From the NCBI GenBank assembly GCA_963976625.1, contig CAXBLA010000023.1, positions 1 through 46,161 of the forward strand: DNA of 46,161 bases. The letters run 5' to 3'. This document shows, piece after piece, positions 1-8,347 of the stretch. The first letter of the stretch is position 1; the number at the start of each line of letters is the position of its first letter. The position numbers were made by a program, and so were the translations under genes. Source of the stretch: UBA1924 sp963976625. GTDB lineage: Bacteria > Planctomycetota > Phycisphaerae > Phycisphaerales > UBA1924. The notes beneath the pieces were generated by a model. The model had not been told where the DNA came from. It did not search any database and worked only from the letters and a program-made list of their open reading frames with translations.

Positions 1-1454
1 AGCGTGCCCTGGGCCTCGCCGGCGAGCTTGGGGAAGCGGTGAGCGCAGATCTGACGCTGGAACCGCGTCGCGATCTGGTAGATGGATTCGAGCGGCTTAC
101 TCTCCGCATCGCGCGGGCCGTTGGGCTCGTAGAAGATCACAACGAACTCGTCGCCACCGACTCGGCACACGCGATCCGAAGGACGAATAACAGACTTGAG
201 CATCTTGACCGTCTCGATCAAAATCTCGTCGCCCGCGGCGTGCCCATAGTCATCGTTGTAATGCTTGAACCCATCGATATCAAACAGCATCACCGTCAAC
301 GGCTGCCTCGCCGAGCGCGACTGCGCGATCGCCGCATCAAGATAACGCGTGAAGTAGCGCCGGTTCCACGCCCCAGTGAGCGAATCCGTGAACGCCGCGT
401 TGCGCAGCTCGGTCTGTTGCACTTCGAGCTTGACCCACCCGCCGAGCCACAGAGCGTGCTCCATCAGCGGCTCGTGCCCTTGGCCCATCGCCCACGAGTG
501 ATCCGCGCACACCAGCTTGCCCACCGTCTGATCCCCGACCATCACCGGCATGCCTGGCGCCTGGAGCTCGGGCGTGAACGAGATGTCGTCGCGGCCCAGC
601 CGGGCATTGATGCACACGATCGCGGGCTCGAGCACGGATCGCCCGCGGGTCATCGCGTCGACCAAGGACTGATCGCCGGACAGAGCCAGATCCTGAGTCG
701 CTCGCGCCGAGTCGATCGAGATCGGCGCATCGGCGATGCCGTCCAACGCCTCGTCATTTTTGTGCACGCCCATGAGCACATCGCGGTGCATGTCCGACTC
801 ATCCTCAAACGATTCCTGAGCACGATGCTCGAAGTCCTCGTTCTTGGCCACCACCACAACCTCGGGCGTGCGCTCGGGTTCGGGCACCGACTCAGACTCA
901 GGCTCAGGTTCGGATTCGGATTCGGATTCGGATTCGGATTCGGATTCGGATTCGGATTCGGATTCGGTCGCTTCTACTGCTTCTTGGTTGAGTTCTGGCT
1001 CTGGTTCTGGTTCTGGTTTCGCTTGAGCCGGGGGTGCATCAACAAACTGTAAGCTCACGGGCTCATCGCTTGGCGTTGCGCCCTCGATCGCGTCCATAAT
1101 CTCATCGGTGCTCGCGCCCGGCTCTATGCTCACATCAAAGCCAGTCGCATGCCCGACGCCCAGCACGCGAACGCTCGGCGCGATCAGCCGCAGGCTCTCG
1201 ACAAACGCTCCGAGCTCTTCGCCCTCGGGCTGGGCCGCCTGGGCGACCAAGACCGCGACGCGCGTGGGTGATTCGTGATCGATCGGATCGGAGAGCTCGC
1301 CGATCGCATCGATGGTATCGCGTGCCCGGATCAGCTCGATCGAACCAACACGACGCAGCACCTGATCGAGCCCTGTGCGTCCGACCAAAATCACACGCCA
1401 CGGCTCGTCGCCGCGGGCTTGGGTGTGCTCGGATGTTCGCAGTGTGGAACTCAT
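1..1454 (-). CDS. Diguanylate cyclase (GGDEF) with receiver-like N-terminus, 3' end outside window
   Basis: Read from an ATG at 1454, the frame stays open to the window edge, so the C-terminus is missing. The first ~110 residues resemble a response-regulator fold (VILVGRTGLDQVLRR near the start) but I see no clear phosphoacceptor Asp. Next comes a Glu-Pro and Glu-Ser linker encoded by a hexanucleotide repeat, then a GAF-like stretch, then a GGDEF domain with FTDSLTGAWNRRYF, FDIDGFKHYNDDYGH and the intact signature RVGGDEFVV. Family knowledge: GGDEF domains make cyclic di-GMP from two GTP. No membrane segment is visible, so it is probably cytosolic. The stop of the upstream receiver-like gene lies 36 bp before this start, suggesting one operon. 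The domain call is secure; the partner and signal are unknown. Confidence 0.9.
   Translation of the reverse strand, partial: MSSTLRTSEHTQARGDEPWRVILVGRTGLDQVLRRVGSIELIRARDTIDAIGELSDPIDHESPTRVAVLVAQAAQPEGEELGAFVESLRLIAPSVRVLGVGHATGFDVSIEPGASTDEIMDAIEGATPSDEPVSLQFVDAPPAQAKPEPEPEPELNQEAVEATESESESESESESESESESEPEPESESVPEPERTPEVVVVAKNEDFEHRAQESFEDESDMHRDVLMGVHKNDEALDGIADAPISIDSARATQDLALSGDQSLVDAMTRGRSVLEPAIVCINARLGRDDISFTPELQAPGMPVMVGDQTVGKLVCADHSWAMGQGHEPLMEHALWLGGWVKLEVQQTELRNAAFTDSLTGAWNRRYFTRYLDAAIAQSRSARQPLTVMLFDIDGFKHYNDDYGHAAGDEILIETVKMLKSVIRPSDRVCRVGGDEFVVIFYEPNGPRDAESKPLESIYQIATRFQRQICAHRFPKLAGEAQGT
911..964. repeat. (CGGATT)9 hexanucleotide tandem repeat inside the GGDEF gene
   Basis: Nine perfect head-to-tail copies of CGGATT on the plus strand encode an uninterrupted (Glu-Ser)n run on the minus strand. 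The flanks carry degenerate copies (Glu-Pro). Because the unit is six bases, gain or loss of copies would change linker length without shifting the frame. Confidence 0.95.
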
Positions 1455-1490
1455 GGGTATCTCGTATGCTGATCTGGTGCTCAAACCTAT

Positions 1491-2090
1491 TTACTTGCCG
1501 CGTCTGGATTCGCCCACTTCGCCCGCCAGCAACGCATCGAGCTCGTCGGCGTTGAGCACATCGCTCGCCCGCATCGGGGCATTGGGCTGGACGCTCGGGG
1601 CTTCTGGCCCGGATGCTTCTTGCACGAGCCGGAGCTTGGTTGGGGTGTTCTCTTCTACTTTAACAACGGGTTGAGCATCTGGTTGAGCAGCTGGTTCCTT
1701 CGGACGCGGATCGCCCGCAATAGGCGACGACATTCGTACGACCGGGACCATCGGCGGGTTCGCATCCGCAACATATTCCCAGCAGATCACCCCCGGGCTA
1801 AACCGATCCAGCCCGTCGAGCACCCGGTCCACACCCACGAGCGATGCCCGATCATCGAGGACGATCACCACACGCCGAGCGGTCTTGGCGTATCGGCAGG
1901 CGGCCGCAAAGACCGCGTGCTTGCTCGATACCGGGGCCACCGCGAACCCACGCTTCTTGAGCACCCGGATGAGCGATTCCGATGGCGTAGCAGCCGGAGA
2001 CCCGTCGGCTCGATGCCACAGAATGCACACCTGATCGTGATCAGTCGCGTCTGTCTGCGTCGTTTGGTTTGGGTGGAGATCGGAGTTCAT
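1491..2090 (-). CDS. Receiver-like protein with C-terminal DELDALL motif, function unknown
   Basis: This 199-residue protein is read from the ATG at 2090. An upstream in-frame start at 2111 is less likely, because GGGGAG sits just before the ATG at 2090. The first ~110 residues have alternating hydrophobic strands and helices (VCILWHRAD, RRVVIVLDD) like a CheY fold without recognisable acidic-pocket residues. A Pro/Ala/Gln-rich linker follows. The end carries SDVLNADELDALLAGEV, which resembles the LSQ-EIDALL peptide at the N-terminus of the flagellar switch protein FliM. It lies 36 bp upstream of the GGDEF gene, so a shared signalling role is plausible. I do not recognise a named family. Confidence 0.75.
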   Translation of the reverse strand: MNSDLHPNQTTQTDATDHDQVCILWHRADGSPAATPSESLIRVLKKRGFAVAPVSSKHAVFAAACRYAKTARRVVIVLDDRASLVGVDRVLDGLDRFSPGVICWEYVADANPPMVPVVRMSSPIAGDPRPKEPAAQPDAQPVVKVEENTPTKLRLVQEASGPEAPSVQPNAPMRASDVLNADELDALLAGEVGESRRGK

Positions 2091-2209
2091 GACTCCCCAA
2101 GTGTATCGCATATCCGCCCAAAAACACCCCGAATCCGACCCGAGCCGACGATTCAGGCCCCAATTGGGCCCCTTGGTCCGAGAATGTCGTCAATCTGTCG
2201 GTTGCACCC

Positions 2210-3367
2210 TCACCCGATCGCCAGCAGACGCTGCGCGATCCGACGGGCACCGTCGGGGGCGCCAAAATCATCGAAGCCCTCCAGCATCCGCTGGCGTGCA
2301 TGGTCGCCCTGGAGCAGCTGGGCGAACGCTTCGCCGTGATGCGCGAGGTTCTCGCTCGGCTCGATCTGATCCGTCAATACCAAGGCACTCCCCGCATCGA
2401 CGAGCACCTGGGCATTGTGCTTCTGGTGCTCGTCCTTGTGATACGGATACGGGAAGAACACCGCGGGCACCCTGGCCCCCCAACACTCGGCCACCGTCCC
2501 CGCCCCGCAGCGCCCCATCGCCAGATCCGCAGCCGCCAGCGCCGGGCCCATACCATCGATGTACCGCTCGACCCATGCGTTGATCTTCGCGCTCTGGTAG
2601 ACCGCTCGGAGCGCGTCAAGATCCGCATCGCTCATCAGCCGACCGACCTGATGGATGACCTGCCACCCGGCGAAGGCTTCCGGGCGTTGTTCAACCATCG
2701 TGCGCACAAAGCCGGTGATCGACGCCGCCCCCTGCGAGCCGCCGGTGATCAGCAGCGTCTTGGTCGCTGGATCGAGCCCGAACGCCGCGTGGGCATCACT
2801 TGTGCTCAGCGCTTGATCGCCATCATTCATAGATCGCCGAACGATCGGCGGCACCCGCTCCCAAGAATCAAACCCGGCGATCGGCGTGGCGCTGATCTTC
2901 ACCTGCGCCTTCTTCCCGATCAGCACATTGGCCTTGCCCGGCACCGCGTCGAGATTCACCAGGCACACGGGCACCCGCTCGCAGTGCCCCGCCCGAGCCG
3001 CCGGGGCCGCGACAAAGCCGCCCATCGCGACAAGGACGACATCCATGTTCGCTTGCTTGTATGCACGGATCCGCTCGCGCGTCGCCCGGATACTCGGGCC
3101 CCAGCTCGTGATGAACTTGATCAGCCCCTTGGGCTTGGTCGAGACGGGCATCGCCGGGATCGGTGTGAACTCGATTGCTTCGTGCTCGAGGACCTGACGA
3201 TCAATCGCCCGCTTGGAGCACAAGATGTGCACACTACACGAAGGGTCGATCGCCTTGAGCTCCTCGATGATCGCCAGCGAAGGATAGATGTGCCCGCCCG
3301 TGCCCCCGCCGGCGAAGACGAACGCCTTGGCTCGCCGAGAATCAGGACCGGCTTGCAAGCCATTCAT
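2210..3367 (-). CDS. murG: UDP-GlcNAc--lipid I N-acetylglucosaminyltransferase MurG
   Basis: MurG adds GlcNAc to lipid I to make lipid II, the last cytoplasmic-side step of peptidoglycan precursor synthesis, at the inner membrane. The 385-residue length is usual. The N-terminal glycine-rich loop FVFAGGGTGGHIYPSLA is diagnostic, and the C-terminal donor domain has LLITGGSQGA and the acceptor segment MGRCGAGTVAE. An insertion of about 25 residues is possible in the middle compared with E. coli. The start ATG overlaps the stop of ftsW (ATGA), so the two are translationally coupled, as in classic dcw clusters. The other dcw genes (mur ligases, ftsZ, ftsQ) are not in this window. Confidence 0.95.
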   Translation of the reverse strand: MNGLQAGPDSRRAKAFVFAGGGTGGHIYPSLAIIEELKAIDPSCSVHILCSKRAIDRQVLEHEAIEFTPIPAMPVSTKPKGLIKFITSWGPSIRATRERIRAYKQANMDVVLVAMGGFVAAPAARAGHCERVPVCLVNLDAVPGKANVLIGKKAQVKISATPIAGFDSWERVPPIVRRSMNDGDQALSTSDAHAAFGLDPATKTLLITGGSQGAASITGFVRTMVEQRPEAFAGWQVIHQVGRLMSDADLDALRAVYQSAKINAWVERYIDGMGPALAAADLAMGRCGAGTVAECWGARVPAVFFPYPYHKDEHQKHNAQVLVDAGSALVLTDQIEPSENLAHHGEAFAQLLQGDHARQRMLEGFDDFGAPDGARRIAQRLLAIG

Positions 3368-4989
3368 AGGAACAGGTCTGCCCGTTCGTCTTCTTCGTGT
3401 TCCTGGGCTGTGGTCAGTGGCTCAATCGACGCCGAGCCCTCGGCCCACGGACGCCAGCGCAAACGATCCATGATGTGCACCTTGGCAGCCATCGGCTCGT
3501 CGCCCGCATGGCCCGCATCCCCGAGCAGCTGTTCCATCTCGTCGGCCTCAATCGGATTCGCGTCATAGGCAGCATATTCCTCGCGCTGTGCGACTGAAAC
3601 AGTGCTCGATGAGCTGGCCGACGACCCCATCGGCGAAAGCTGAGGCGTCGGACGCACCGCGTGCATCACCGAAGCCCCCCACAGCCCGGCGCGATCCGCC
3701 CAGCCGCTCTTGACCTCGACCTCCGACGACCGACGCGCCCGCAGGGCAATCAGTTCCTCGGCTTCGCTCGCGCCTTCATCAACATAGACAACCGCGTGCT
3801 CGCGGGTGCGATCGATGGATACAACCAGCCCGAGGGCGAAGGCCGTCATGATCCAGCCCGTCCCCCCCGACGACATCAACGGCAGCGCGATCCCCTTGGT
3901 CGGCCCGAGCCCAGTCACCACAACGAGATTAATCAACGCCTGGAGCGACACGGTCGCGATGACCCCCAGCGTGATCAGCCGGAGCATCATCGAACGCTCA
4001 CGCATCGCGATGCTTGTGCCCGTCCACGCGAGCCCGGCGTACGCGCTGATCACAATCAGCACCCCGACGAGCCCGAGTTCTTCGCTCACGATCGCGAAGA
4101 GGAAGTCGGTCGTGTCCTCGGGCAGGTAGCCGAACTTCTGGAGACCGTTGCCCAGGCCGCGTCCGAACACCCCACCGCCGGCGACGGTCGAGATGGACTG
4201 GATCAGGTGGTACCCGGTGCCCGATGGATCCGCATACGGGTCCATAAACGCGATAATCCGATCCTTGCGGTACGGAGCCGCCAAGATCGCCAGCACCACA
4301 CCCGCCAATGCCGGCGGGATGAACATCCCGAAGTGCACCCAGCGAGCACCCGCCGCCAGCAGCACAACACCAGTGGCCGCGATCATGAGCGCCCCGGTGC
4401 CCAAGTCTTCGAGCACCACCACGCCCGCGACCAAACCGGCGCACAGACAGACCGGCAGCAGCCCCGAGAAGAACTTGCGTAGCTTATTTTCTTTATACGA
4501 TCCCAGCCGGGCGGCGTACCACGCCACGAGCACGATGATCGACCATTTGACGATCTCCGAAGGCTGCACACTCTCGAGCCCGGGCACATGCAGGTTGATC
4601 CACCGCCCCGAGCCGTTCTTGACCCGCGCGAGCCCGGGCACATACACCAGGCACAAGAGCCCGATGAGCATCAATGACCCGATGGCCAATACACCCAAGT
4701 CGCCGCCGGGCTTGAACCACACGACGCGATCGAGCCGATCGCTGAGCCGACGCACAGGCAGGCGCGACGCGACGCCCATAGCGATCACCGCGAGCAGCAA
4801 ATACAGGCTTGTCCGTGAGGTGAGCAGCGACTCGGCGCTCACGCCCGAGACGGCGGCCGAAGCCGCGGGGGTCATGTCCTCTTGCAACGGACGCACCTGC
4901 ATCCCGGCGGATTGCACCATCACCACCCCAAGGGTGAGCAGCACCAACGCGCACAACATCACAACATGACCAGATCGGACCATGGACAT
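3364..4989 (-). CDS. ftsW: SEDS-family peptidoglycan polymerase FtsW with long C-terminal tail
   Basis: This multi-span protein of 541 residues polymerises glycan strands from lipid II, working with a class B penicillin-binding protein during division. SEDS landmarks are visible: VQPSEIVKWS, the loop LPEDTTDFLFAIVSEELG carrying the conserved catalytic-type Asp, and GIALPLMSSGGTGW near the last helices. FtsW rather than RodA is chosen because it is coupled to murG by an ATGA overlap. The last ~130 residues are a hydrophilic, Ser- and Glu-rich cytoplasmic extension ending in EEDERADLFL; FtsW proteins usually end soon after the last helix. GGAG lies about 10 bases before the chosen ATG. Confidence 0.93.
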   Translation of the reverse strand: MSMVRSGHVVMLCALVLLTLGVVMVQSAGMQVRPLQEDMTPAASAAVSGVSAESLLTSRTSLYLLLAVIAMGVASRLPVRRLSDRLDRVVWFKPGGDLGVLAIGSLMLIGLLCLVYVPGLARVKNGSGRWINLHVPGLESVQPSEIVKWSIIVLVAWYAARLGSYKENKLRKFFSGLLPVCLCAGLVAGVVVLEDLGTGALMIAATGVVLLAAGARWVHFGMFIPPALAGVVLAILAAPYRKDRIIAFMDPYADPSGTGYHLIQSISTVAGGGVFGRGLGNGLQKFGYLPEDTTDFLFAIVSEELGLVGVLIVISAYAGLAWTGTSIAMRERSMMLRLITLGVIATVSLQALINLVVVTGLGPTKGIALPLMSSGGTGWIMTAFALGLVVSIDRTREHAVVYVDEGASEAEELIALRARRSSEVEVKSGWADRAGLWGASVMHAVRPTPQLSPMGSSASSSSTVSVAQREEYAAYDANPIEADEMEQLLGDAGHAGDEPMAAKVHIMDRLRWRPWAEGSASIEPLTTAQEHEEDERADLFL

Positions 4990-5170
4990 TTTATCGGCTC
5001 CAAACAGATTCGAGATTGAAATTCGGGGGGAGAGTTTTAGTCGGCGCAGGCGGGGGAATCAACCCCTTAATCCCGGCTCAACACCCGCTCAAACGCTCCC
5101 CACGCGGCTAGAAAGCACGCATGTTCACGCGATCACTGCACATAGCGATCACTGAACCGATCACGCACGA

Positions 5171-6880
5171 TCAAACAATCTGCAAAGAAACTTTGCGCTC
5201 GAGCTCCTCGACCGGACGCGCGATCAGGTCGTAGCCGTCGGCGGCCACGATCGTGCACCGCACCAGCTCGCCCGGTGACAGATCCCCGTTGGAGATCACA
5301 TGCGTCGACGCATCGATCTGCGGCGCCTGGAAGTAGGTCCGCCCGGTGTAGAGCGTCCCGCCCGCAGACACGCCCGGTGTCGGCTCGACCTGATTGCCGG
5401 TAGACTTATCAATCAGCACATCGAACTGAGCCCCGCTCGTCGTCGGGTTGGTGTGATCGAACTGCCCGGCGACAAAGTCGGCCTGCTCGAAGGCGATCTG
5501 CTGCTGGAGCGCCATGATCTCGTCGTGGCGTTGCTGCTTGATGTGCGCGGGCACGGCCAAGCTCGAGTCCTCTTCCATCCGCCCGGCGACCGTGCCGGGT
5601 TCCTTGGAATACTGGAAACAACCAACCGCGTCGAACTGGACCTCCTCGATGAAGTCGAGCAGCTCTTGGTGGTCTTGGTCGGTCTCGCCCGGGAACCCGG
5701 TGATGAAGGTCGTGCGGATCGCCATGCCGGGGATGCGCTCCCGGAGCTTGTGGCACAGCTCGGTCTGATGAGCGCTCGTCACATTGCGGCGCATCAGCTC
5801 GAGCACCCGGTCCGACCCGTGCTGGAGCGGGATATCAAGGTACGGCAGCAGGTTCCCGCGATCGGCGACCTCGGCGAAGGCATCAATAATCTCGTCGCTG
5901 AAGTAGGTCGGGTACGCGTACATCATCCGCAGCCATCCGCGCCCGATCTCTTCGCTCATCGCGTCGGACAAGCCACGCAGGAGCTTGGGGAGCCCGGCGC
6001 GGAACTTGTCCGAGCCATCGACCTGCCCGAGCCCGACACCGATGTCGTCGCCGTAGGAAGTGGTGTCCTGCCCGATCATCAGCATCTCGAACACGCCATC
6101 GCGCATCAGCTCGCGGGCCTCTTCGATGATCCGGTCTTCGGGCTTGGAGCGCATCTTGCCACGGATCGACGGGATCGTACAGAACGCGCAGTTCTGGTTG
6201 CACCCCTCGGAGATCCGCAGGTACGAATAATGCCGCGGCGTCAGACGCAGGCGAGCATTGTCAGATTCGAAGTACCCGATGCCCTTGCCGTCCTTGCCCG
6301 CGACCGTGAGCCCGACGGTGGCGATCCCCTGCGACTCGGCGCTGGTGATCGCGTTGGCGTTGATCCAGTACTTGGGTGATTCTTCGAGGGTTTCTCGCTC
6401 GCTCTTGGCCCCGCGCACGGCTTCGATGATGTGCTCGCGATCGAAGACCCCGACCATCGAATCGATCCCCGGCGCCCAGTCGAGCATCTTGGCCCGGTGA
6501 CGCTGCACCAGGCACCCCGCGACGACCACGCGCTTGATCTTGCCCTGCTCCTTGAGTTTGACGGCTTCCTCGATCACGCCCAATGACTCTTGCTTGGAGG
6601 CTTCCAAGAACCCGCAGGTATTGATCACCACCGCGTCGGCTGGCGTCACCCGCCCGCCGGTCGCCGAGCTGTCCTGCTCGCTGCCCGAGAGCGAGAGATC
6701 ATCATGCTCCTGATCCTCGACGACTTCGGCCGACACCGGCATCAGCCCATCGGCGGCCAGCAGCCCGAGCATCTTCTCGGAGTCCACAAGGTTCTTGGGG
6801 CACCCAAGCGACACAAACGAGATGGTCTCGATCGAGTCGGGCGGGGTGATGGTCTGGGTTTGGTCTGAATCGGTGGGCAT
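5171..6880 (-). CDS. rimO: Ribosomal protein S12 (Asp-89) methylthiotransferase RimO
   Basis: RimO is a two-cluster radical SAM enzyme that adds a methylthio group to an aspartate of ribosomal protein S12. Visible in order: SFVSLGCPKNLVDSEKM and INTCGF plus VAGCLVQ, giving the three cysteines of the N-terminal cluster; the radical SAM motif SEGCNQNCAFCTIPS; the HYSYLRISEG lead-in; and a C-terminal TRAM domain. At 569 residues it is longer than usual (~440). The extra length sits in an acidic Ser-rich insert before INTCGF, a second insert before the radical SAM motif, and within the TRAM region. The start at 6880 is preferred over 6922 because AGGA precedes it by 9 bases. It is divergent from rarD. 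Confidence 0.95.
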   Translation of the reverse strand: MPTDSDQTQTITPPDSIETISFVSLGCPKNLVDSEKMLGLLAADGLMPVSAEVVEDQEHDDLSLSGSEQDSSATGGRVTPADAVVINTCGFLEASKQESLGVIEEAVKLKEQGKIKRVVVAGCLVQRHRAKMLDWAPGIDSMVGVFDREHIIEAVRGAKSERETLEESPKYWINANAITSAESQGIATVGLTVAGKDGKGIGYFESDNARLRLTPRHYSYLRISEGCNQNCAFCTIPSIRGKMRSKPEDRIIEEARELMRDGVFEMLMIGQDTTSYGDDIGVGLGQVDGSDKFRAGLPKLLRGLSDAMSEEIGRGWLRMMYAYPTYFSDEIIDAFAEVADRGNLLPYLDIPLQHGSDRVLELMRRNVTSAHQTELCHKLRERIPGMAIRTTFITGFPGETDQDHQELLDFIEEVQFDAVGCFQYSKEPGTVAGRMEEDSSLAVPAHIKQQRHDEIMALQQQIAFEQADFVAGQFDHTNPTTSGAQFDVLIDKSTGNQVEPTPGVSAGGTLYTGRTYFQAPQIDASTHVISNGDLSPGELVRCTIVAADGYDLIARPVEELERKVSLQIV

Positions 6881-6963
6881 AGGGCCAATCCTATGCACAA
6901 AGGAACCTGAATCACCGCCCAATGGCCCGCGATTCAGCGGACAAAGGCATACAGTTCCTGCTT

Positions 6964-7980
6964 ATGGCCCAGTCTCCACACTCGCCCGATATGCAGTATC
7001 CCAATAAGGGCAAAGGGATGCTCTTTGCACTCGGCGCGTTTGGCTGGTGGGCCGTGGTCGTGCCGAGCTACTTTCGGCTCCTGAGCACCCACGAGACCGA
7101 CCCGATCGAGGCCGTCGCCCAGCGGGTGCTCTTTGGGCTCCCGATCTTGCTGCTAATCCTGTTACTCTCCAAGAAGCTCCGCGAGCTTGTCAAAGCCGCC
7201 ACGAGCTGGCAGTCGCTCAAGATCCTGATCCCCTCGACCGGGCTGATCTTCGTCAACTGGTACTTCTTTATCTACGCGATCTCCACCGACCGCCTGAGCC
7301 ATGCGTCGATGGGCTACTACATCAACCCGCTGTTTTCGATCGCCCTCGGGTTCATCTTCTTGGGCGAGCGTCCGCGACCCGTCCAGTGGGGCGCGATCGC
7401 CCTGGCGTGCGTAGCCGTGGTGGTGATGGGCTTTGCTGAGCTCGGAGCCGCGGACTCCAAGGGCTTGCCGTGGCTCTCGCTGATGCTCCCGGTGAGCTTC
7501 GGGCTCTACGGGCTCCTCCGCAAGCAGGTCAATGTCGGCGCGACTATCGGCTTGAGCTTCGAGATGGCCCTGCTGCTGCCGTTTGCGATCGCGGGCATGG
7601 TGTACCTGAACATCCATGATCGCGCTGTGTTCATGGGTGGGTCCACCCCGCTGTGGCTCGACGGCGTGATGCTCCTGGGGGGGATCGTCACGATCGTGCC
7701 GTTGATCTGCTTTACTAATGCGGTGCGTTTGCTGCCGCTGAGCACGGTCGGGCTCTTGCAGTACACCGCCCCCACCGGGCAGCTGATCCTCTCCTTCCTC
7801 GCCTTCGGCGAGTCCTTCACGCCCCTCAAGTTCGCGGCGTTCGGGATCATCTGGGTCGCGATCGCCATCTACACCTGGGACATGATCCGAGGGCACCGGG
7901 CGATGAGGATCGCCAAGATCGAAGTGGTCGGATACAAAACACCAAAAAACCCAGACTTGCCTGTCAGCGACCGCCCCTGA
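6964..7980 (+). CDS. rarD: RarD-type EamA-family transporter
   Basis: This is a ten-helix drug/metabolite-transporter-superfamily permease of about 338 residues. The family signature is at the N-terminus (KGKGMLFALGAFGWWAVVVPSYFRLL, of which GAFGWWAVVVPSYFRLL is the key part), then AVAQRVLFGLP, FVNWYFFIYAIS, YYINPLFSIALGFIFLGERP and GLLQYTAPTGQLILSF, which match RarD well. RarD is known by name as a chloramphenicol-sensitivity protein; the natural substrate is unclear. Starts at 6922, 6964 and 6991 are all in frame, none with a strong ribosome site; 6964 is a compromise and 6991 lies closest to the family start. It is divergent from rimO. Confidence 0.9.
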   Translation: MAQSPHSPDMQYPNKGKGMLFALGAFGWWAVVVPSYFRLLSTHETDPIEAVAQRVLFGLPILLLILLLSKKLRELVKAATSWQSLKILIPSTGLIFVNWYFFIYAISTDRLSHASMGYYINPLFSIALGFIFLGERPRPVQWGAIALACVAVVVMGFAELGAADSKGLPWLSLMLPVSFGLYGLLRKQVNVGATIGLSFEMALLLPFAIAGMVYLNIHDRAVFMGGSTPLWLDGVMLLGGIVTIVPLICFTNAVRLLPLSTVGLLQYTAPTGQLILSFLAFGESFTPLKFAAFGIIWVAIAIYTWDMIRGHRAMRIAKIEVVGYKTPKNPDLPVSDRP

Positions 7981-7999
7981 TCGCGGTCATACTGACATC

Positions 8000-8338
8000 A
8001 TGCAGAACACAAAAACCACCGAGAATCGTCTTTCCGCCCTCGAACGCTCCGCCGGGCGATGGAGGCTGCTTGCGGTGTCCTCCACCACGCTCATCGCCGG
8101 GCTGCTGATCGGGGGCATGGGCAGCGGCATGGGCGGGAGCACACAGCCAGAAACAGCGATCAACGCAGAGCAAAAGGTCGTCGGGATCGCCGCGACGCAG
8201 GGCAACATCTACCGCGTCCACGATGACGGCTCGATGACCTACATCAAGGTCGATAACCCCCACCGCACCGCACAGGGCATCTACTCGTGGGGCGAGGTGC
8301 TCATCGACGAGAAGTACGAGAACCCAGTCAAACGCTGA
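8000..8338 (+). CDS. Small single-span membrane protein, function unknown
   Basis: A 112-residue protein with a short charged N-terminus, one hydrophobic segment at about residues 25-45 (LLAVSSTTLIAGLLIGGM followed by Gly/Ser), and a ~60-residue soluble domain with IAATQGNIYRVHDDGSMTY and YSWGEVLID. The likely topology is N-in with the soluble part outside the cytoplasm. It starts 20 bp after rarD and so may share its transcript; its end nearly touches the convergent pentapeptide-repeat gene. Codon use matches the neighbours, supporting a real gene. I do not recognise a family. Confidence 0.75.
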   Translation: MQNTKTTENRLSALERSAGRWRLLAVSSTTLIAGLLIGGMGSGMGGSTQPETAINAEQKVVGIAATQGNIYRVHDDGSMTYIKVDNPHRTAQGIYSWGEVLIDEKYENPVKR

Positions 8339-8347
8339 GCAAATCGC

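Noticed and set aside
911..964. Short repeat array as a CRISPR
   Set aside because: Units are six bases with no spacers and encode Glu-Ser in frame.
39..1052. Long plus-strand open frame (337 codons) opposite the GGDEF gene
   Set aside because: It is the antisense shadow of the GGDEF gene. It reads Phe-Gly runs through the hexanucleotide repeat and has no known domain, while the minus strand gives an intact GGDEF signature.
5300..6379. Plus-strand frame of 359 codons opposite rimO
   Set aside because: Shadow of rimO; no family motif, while rimO has full cysteine sets.
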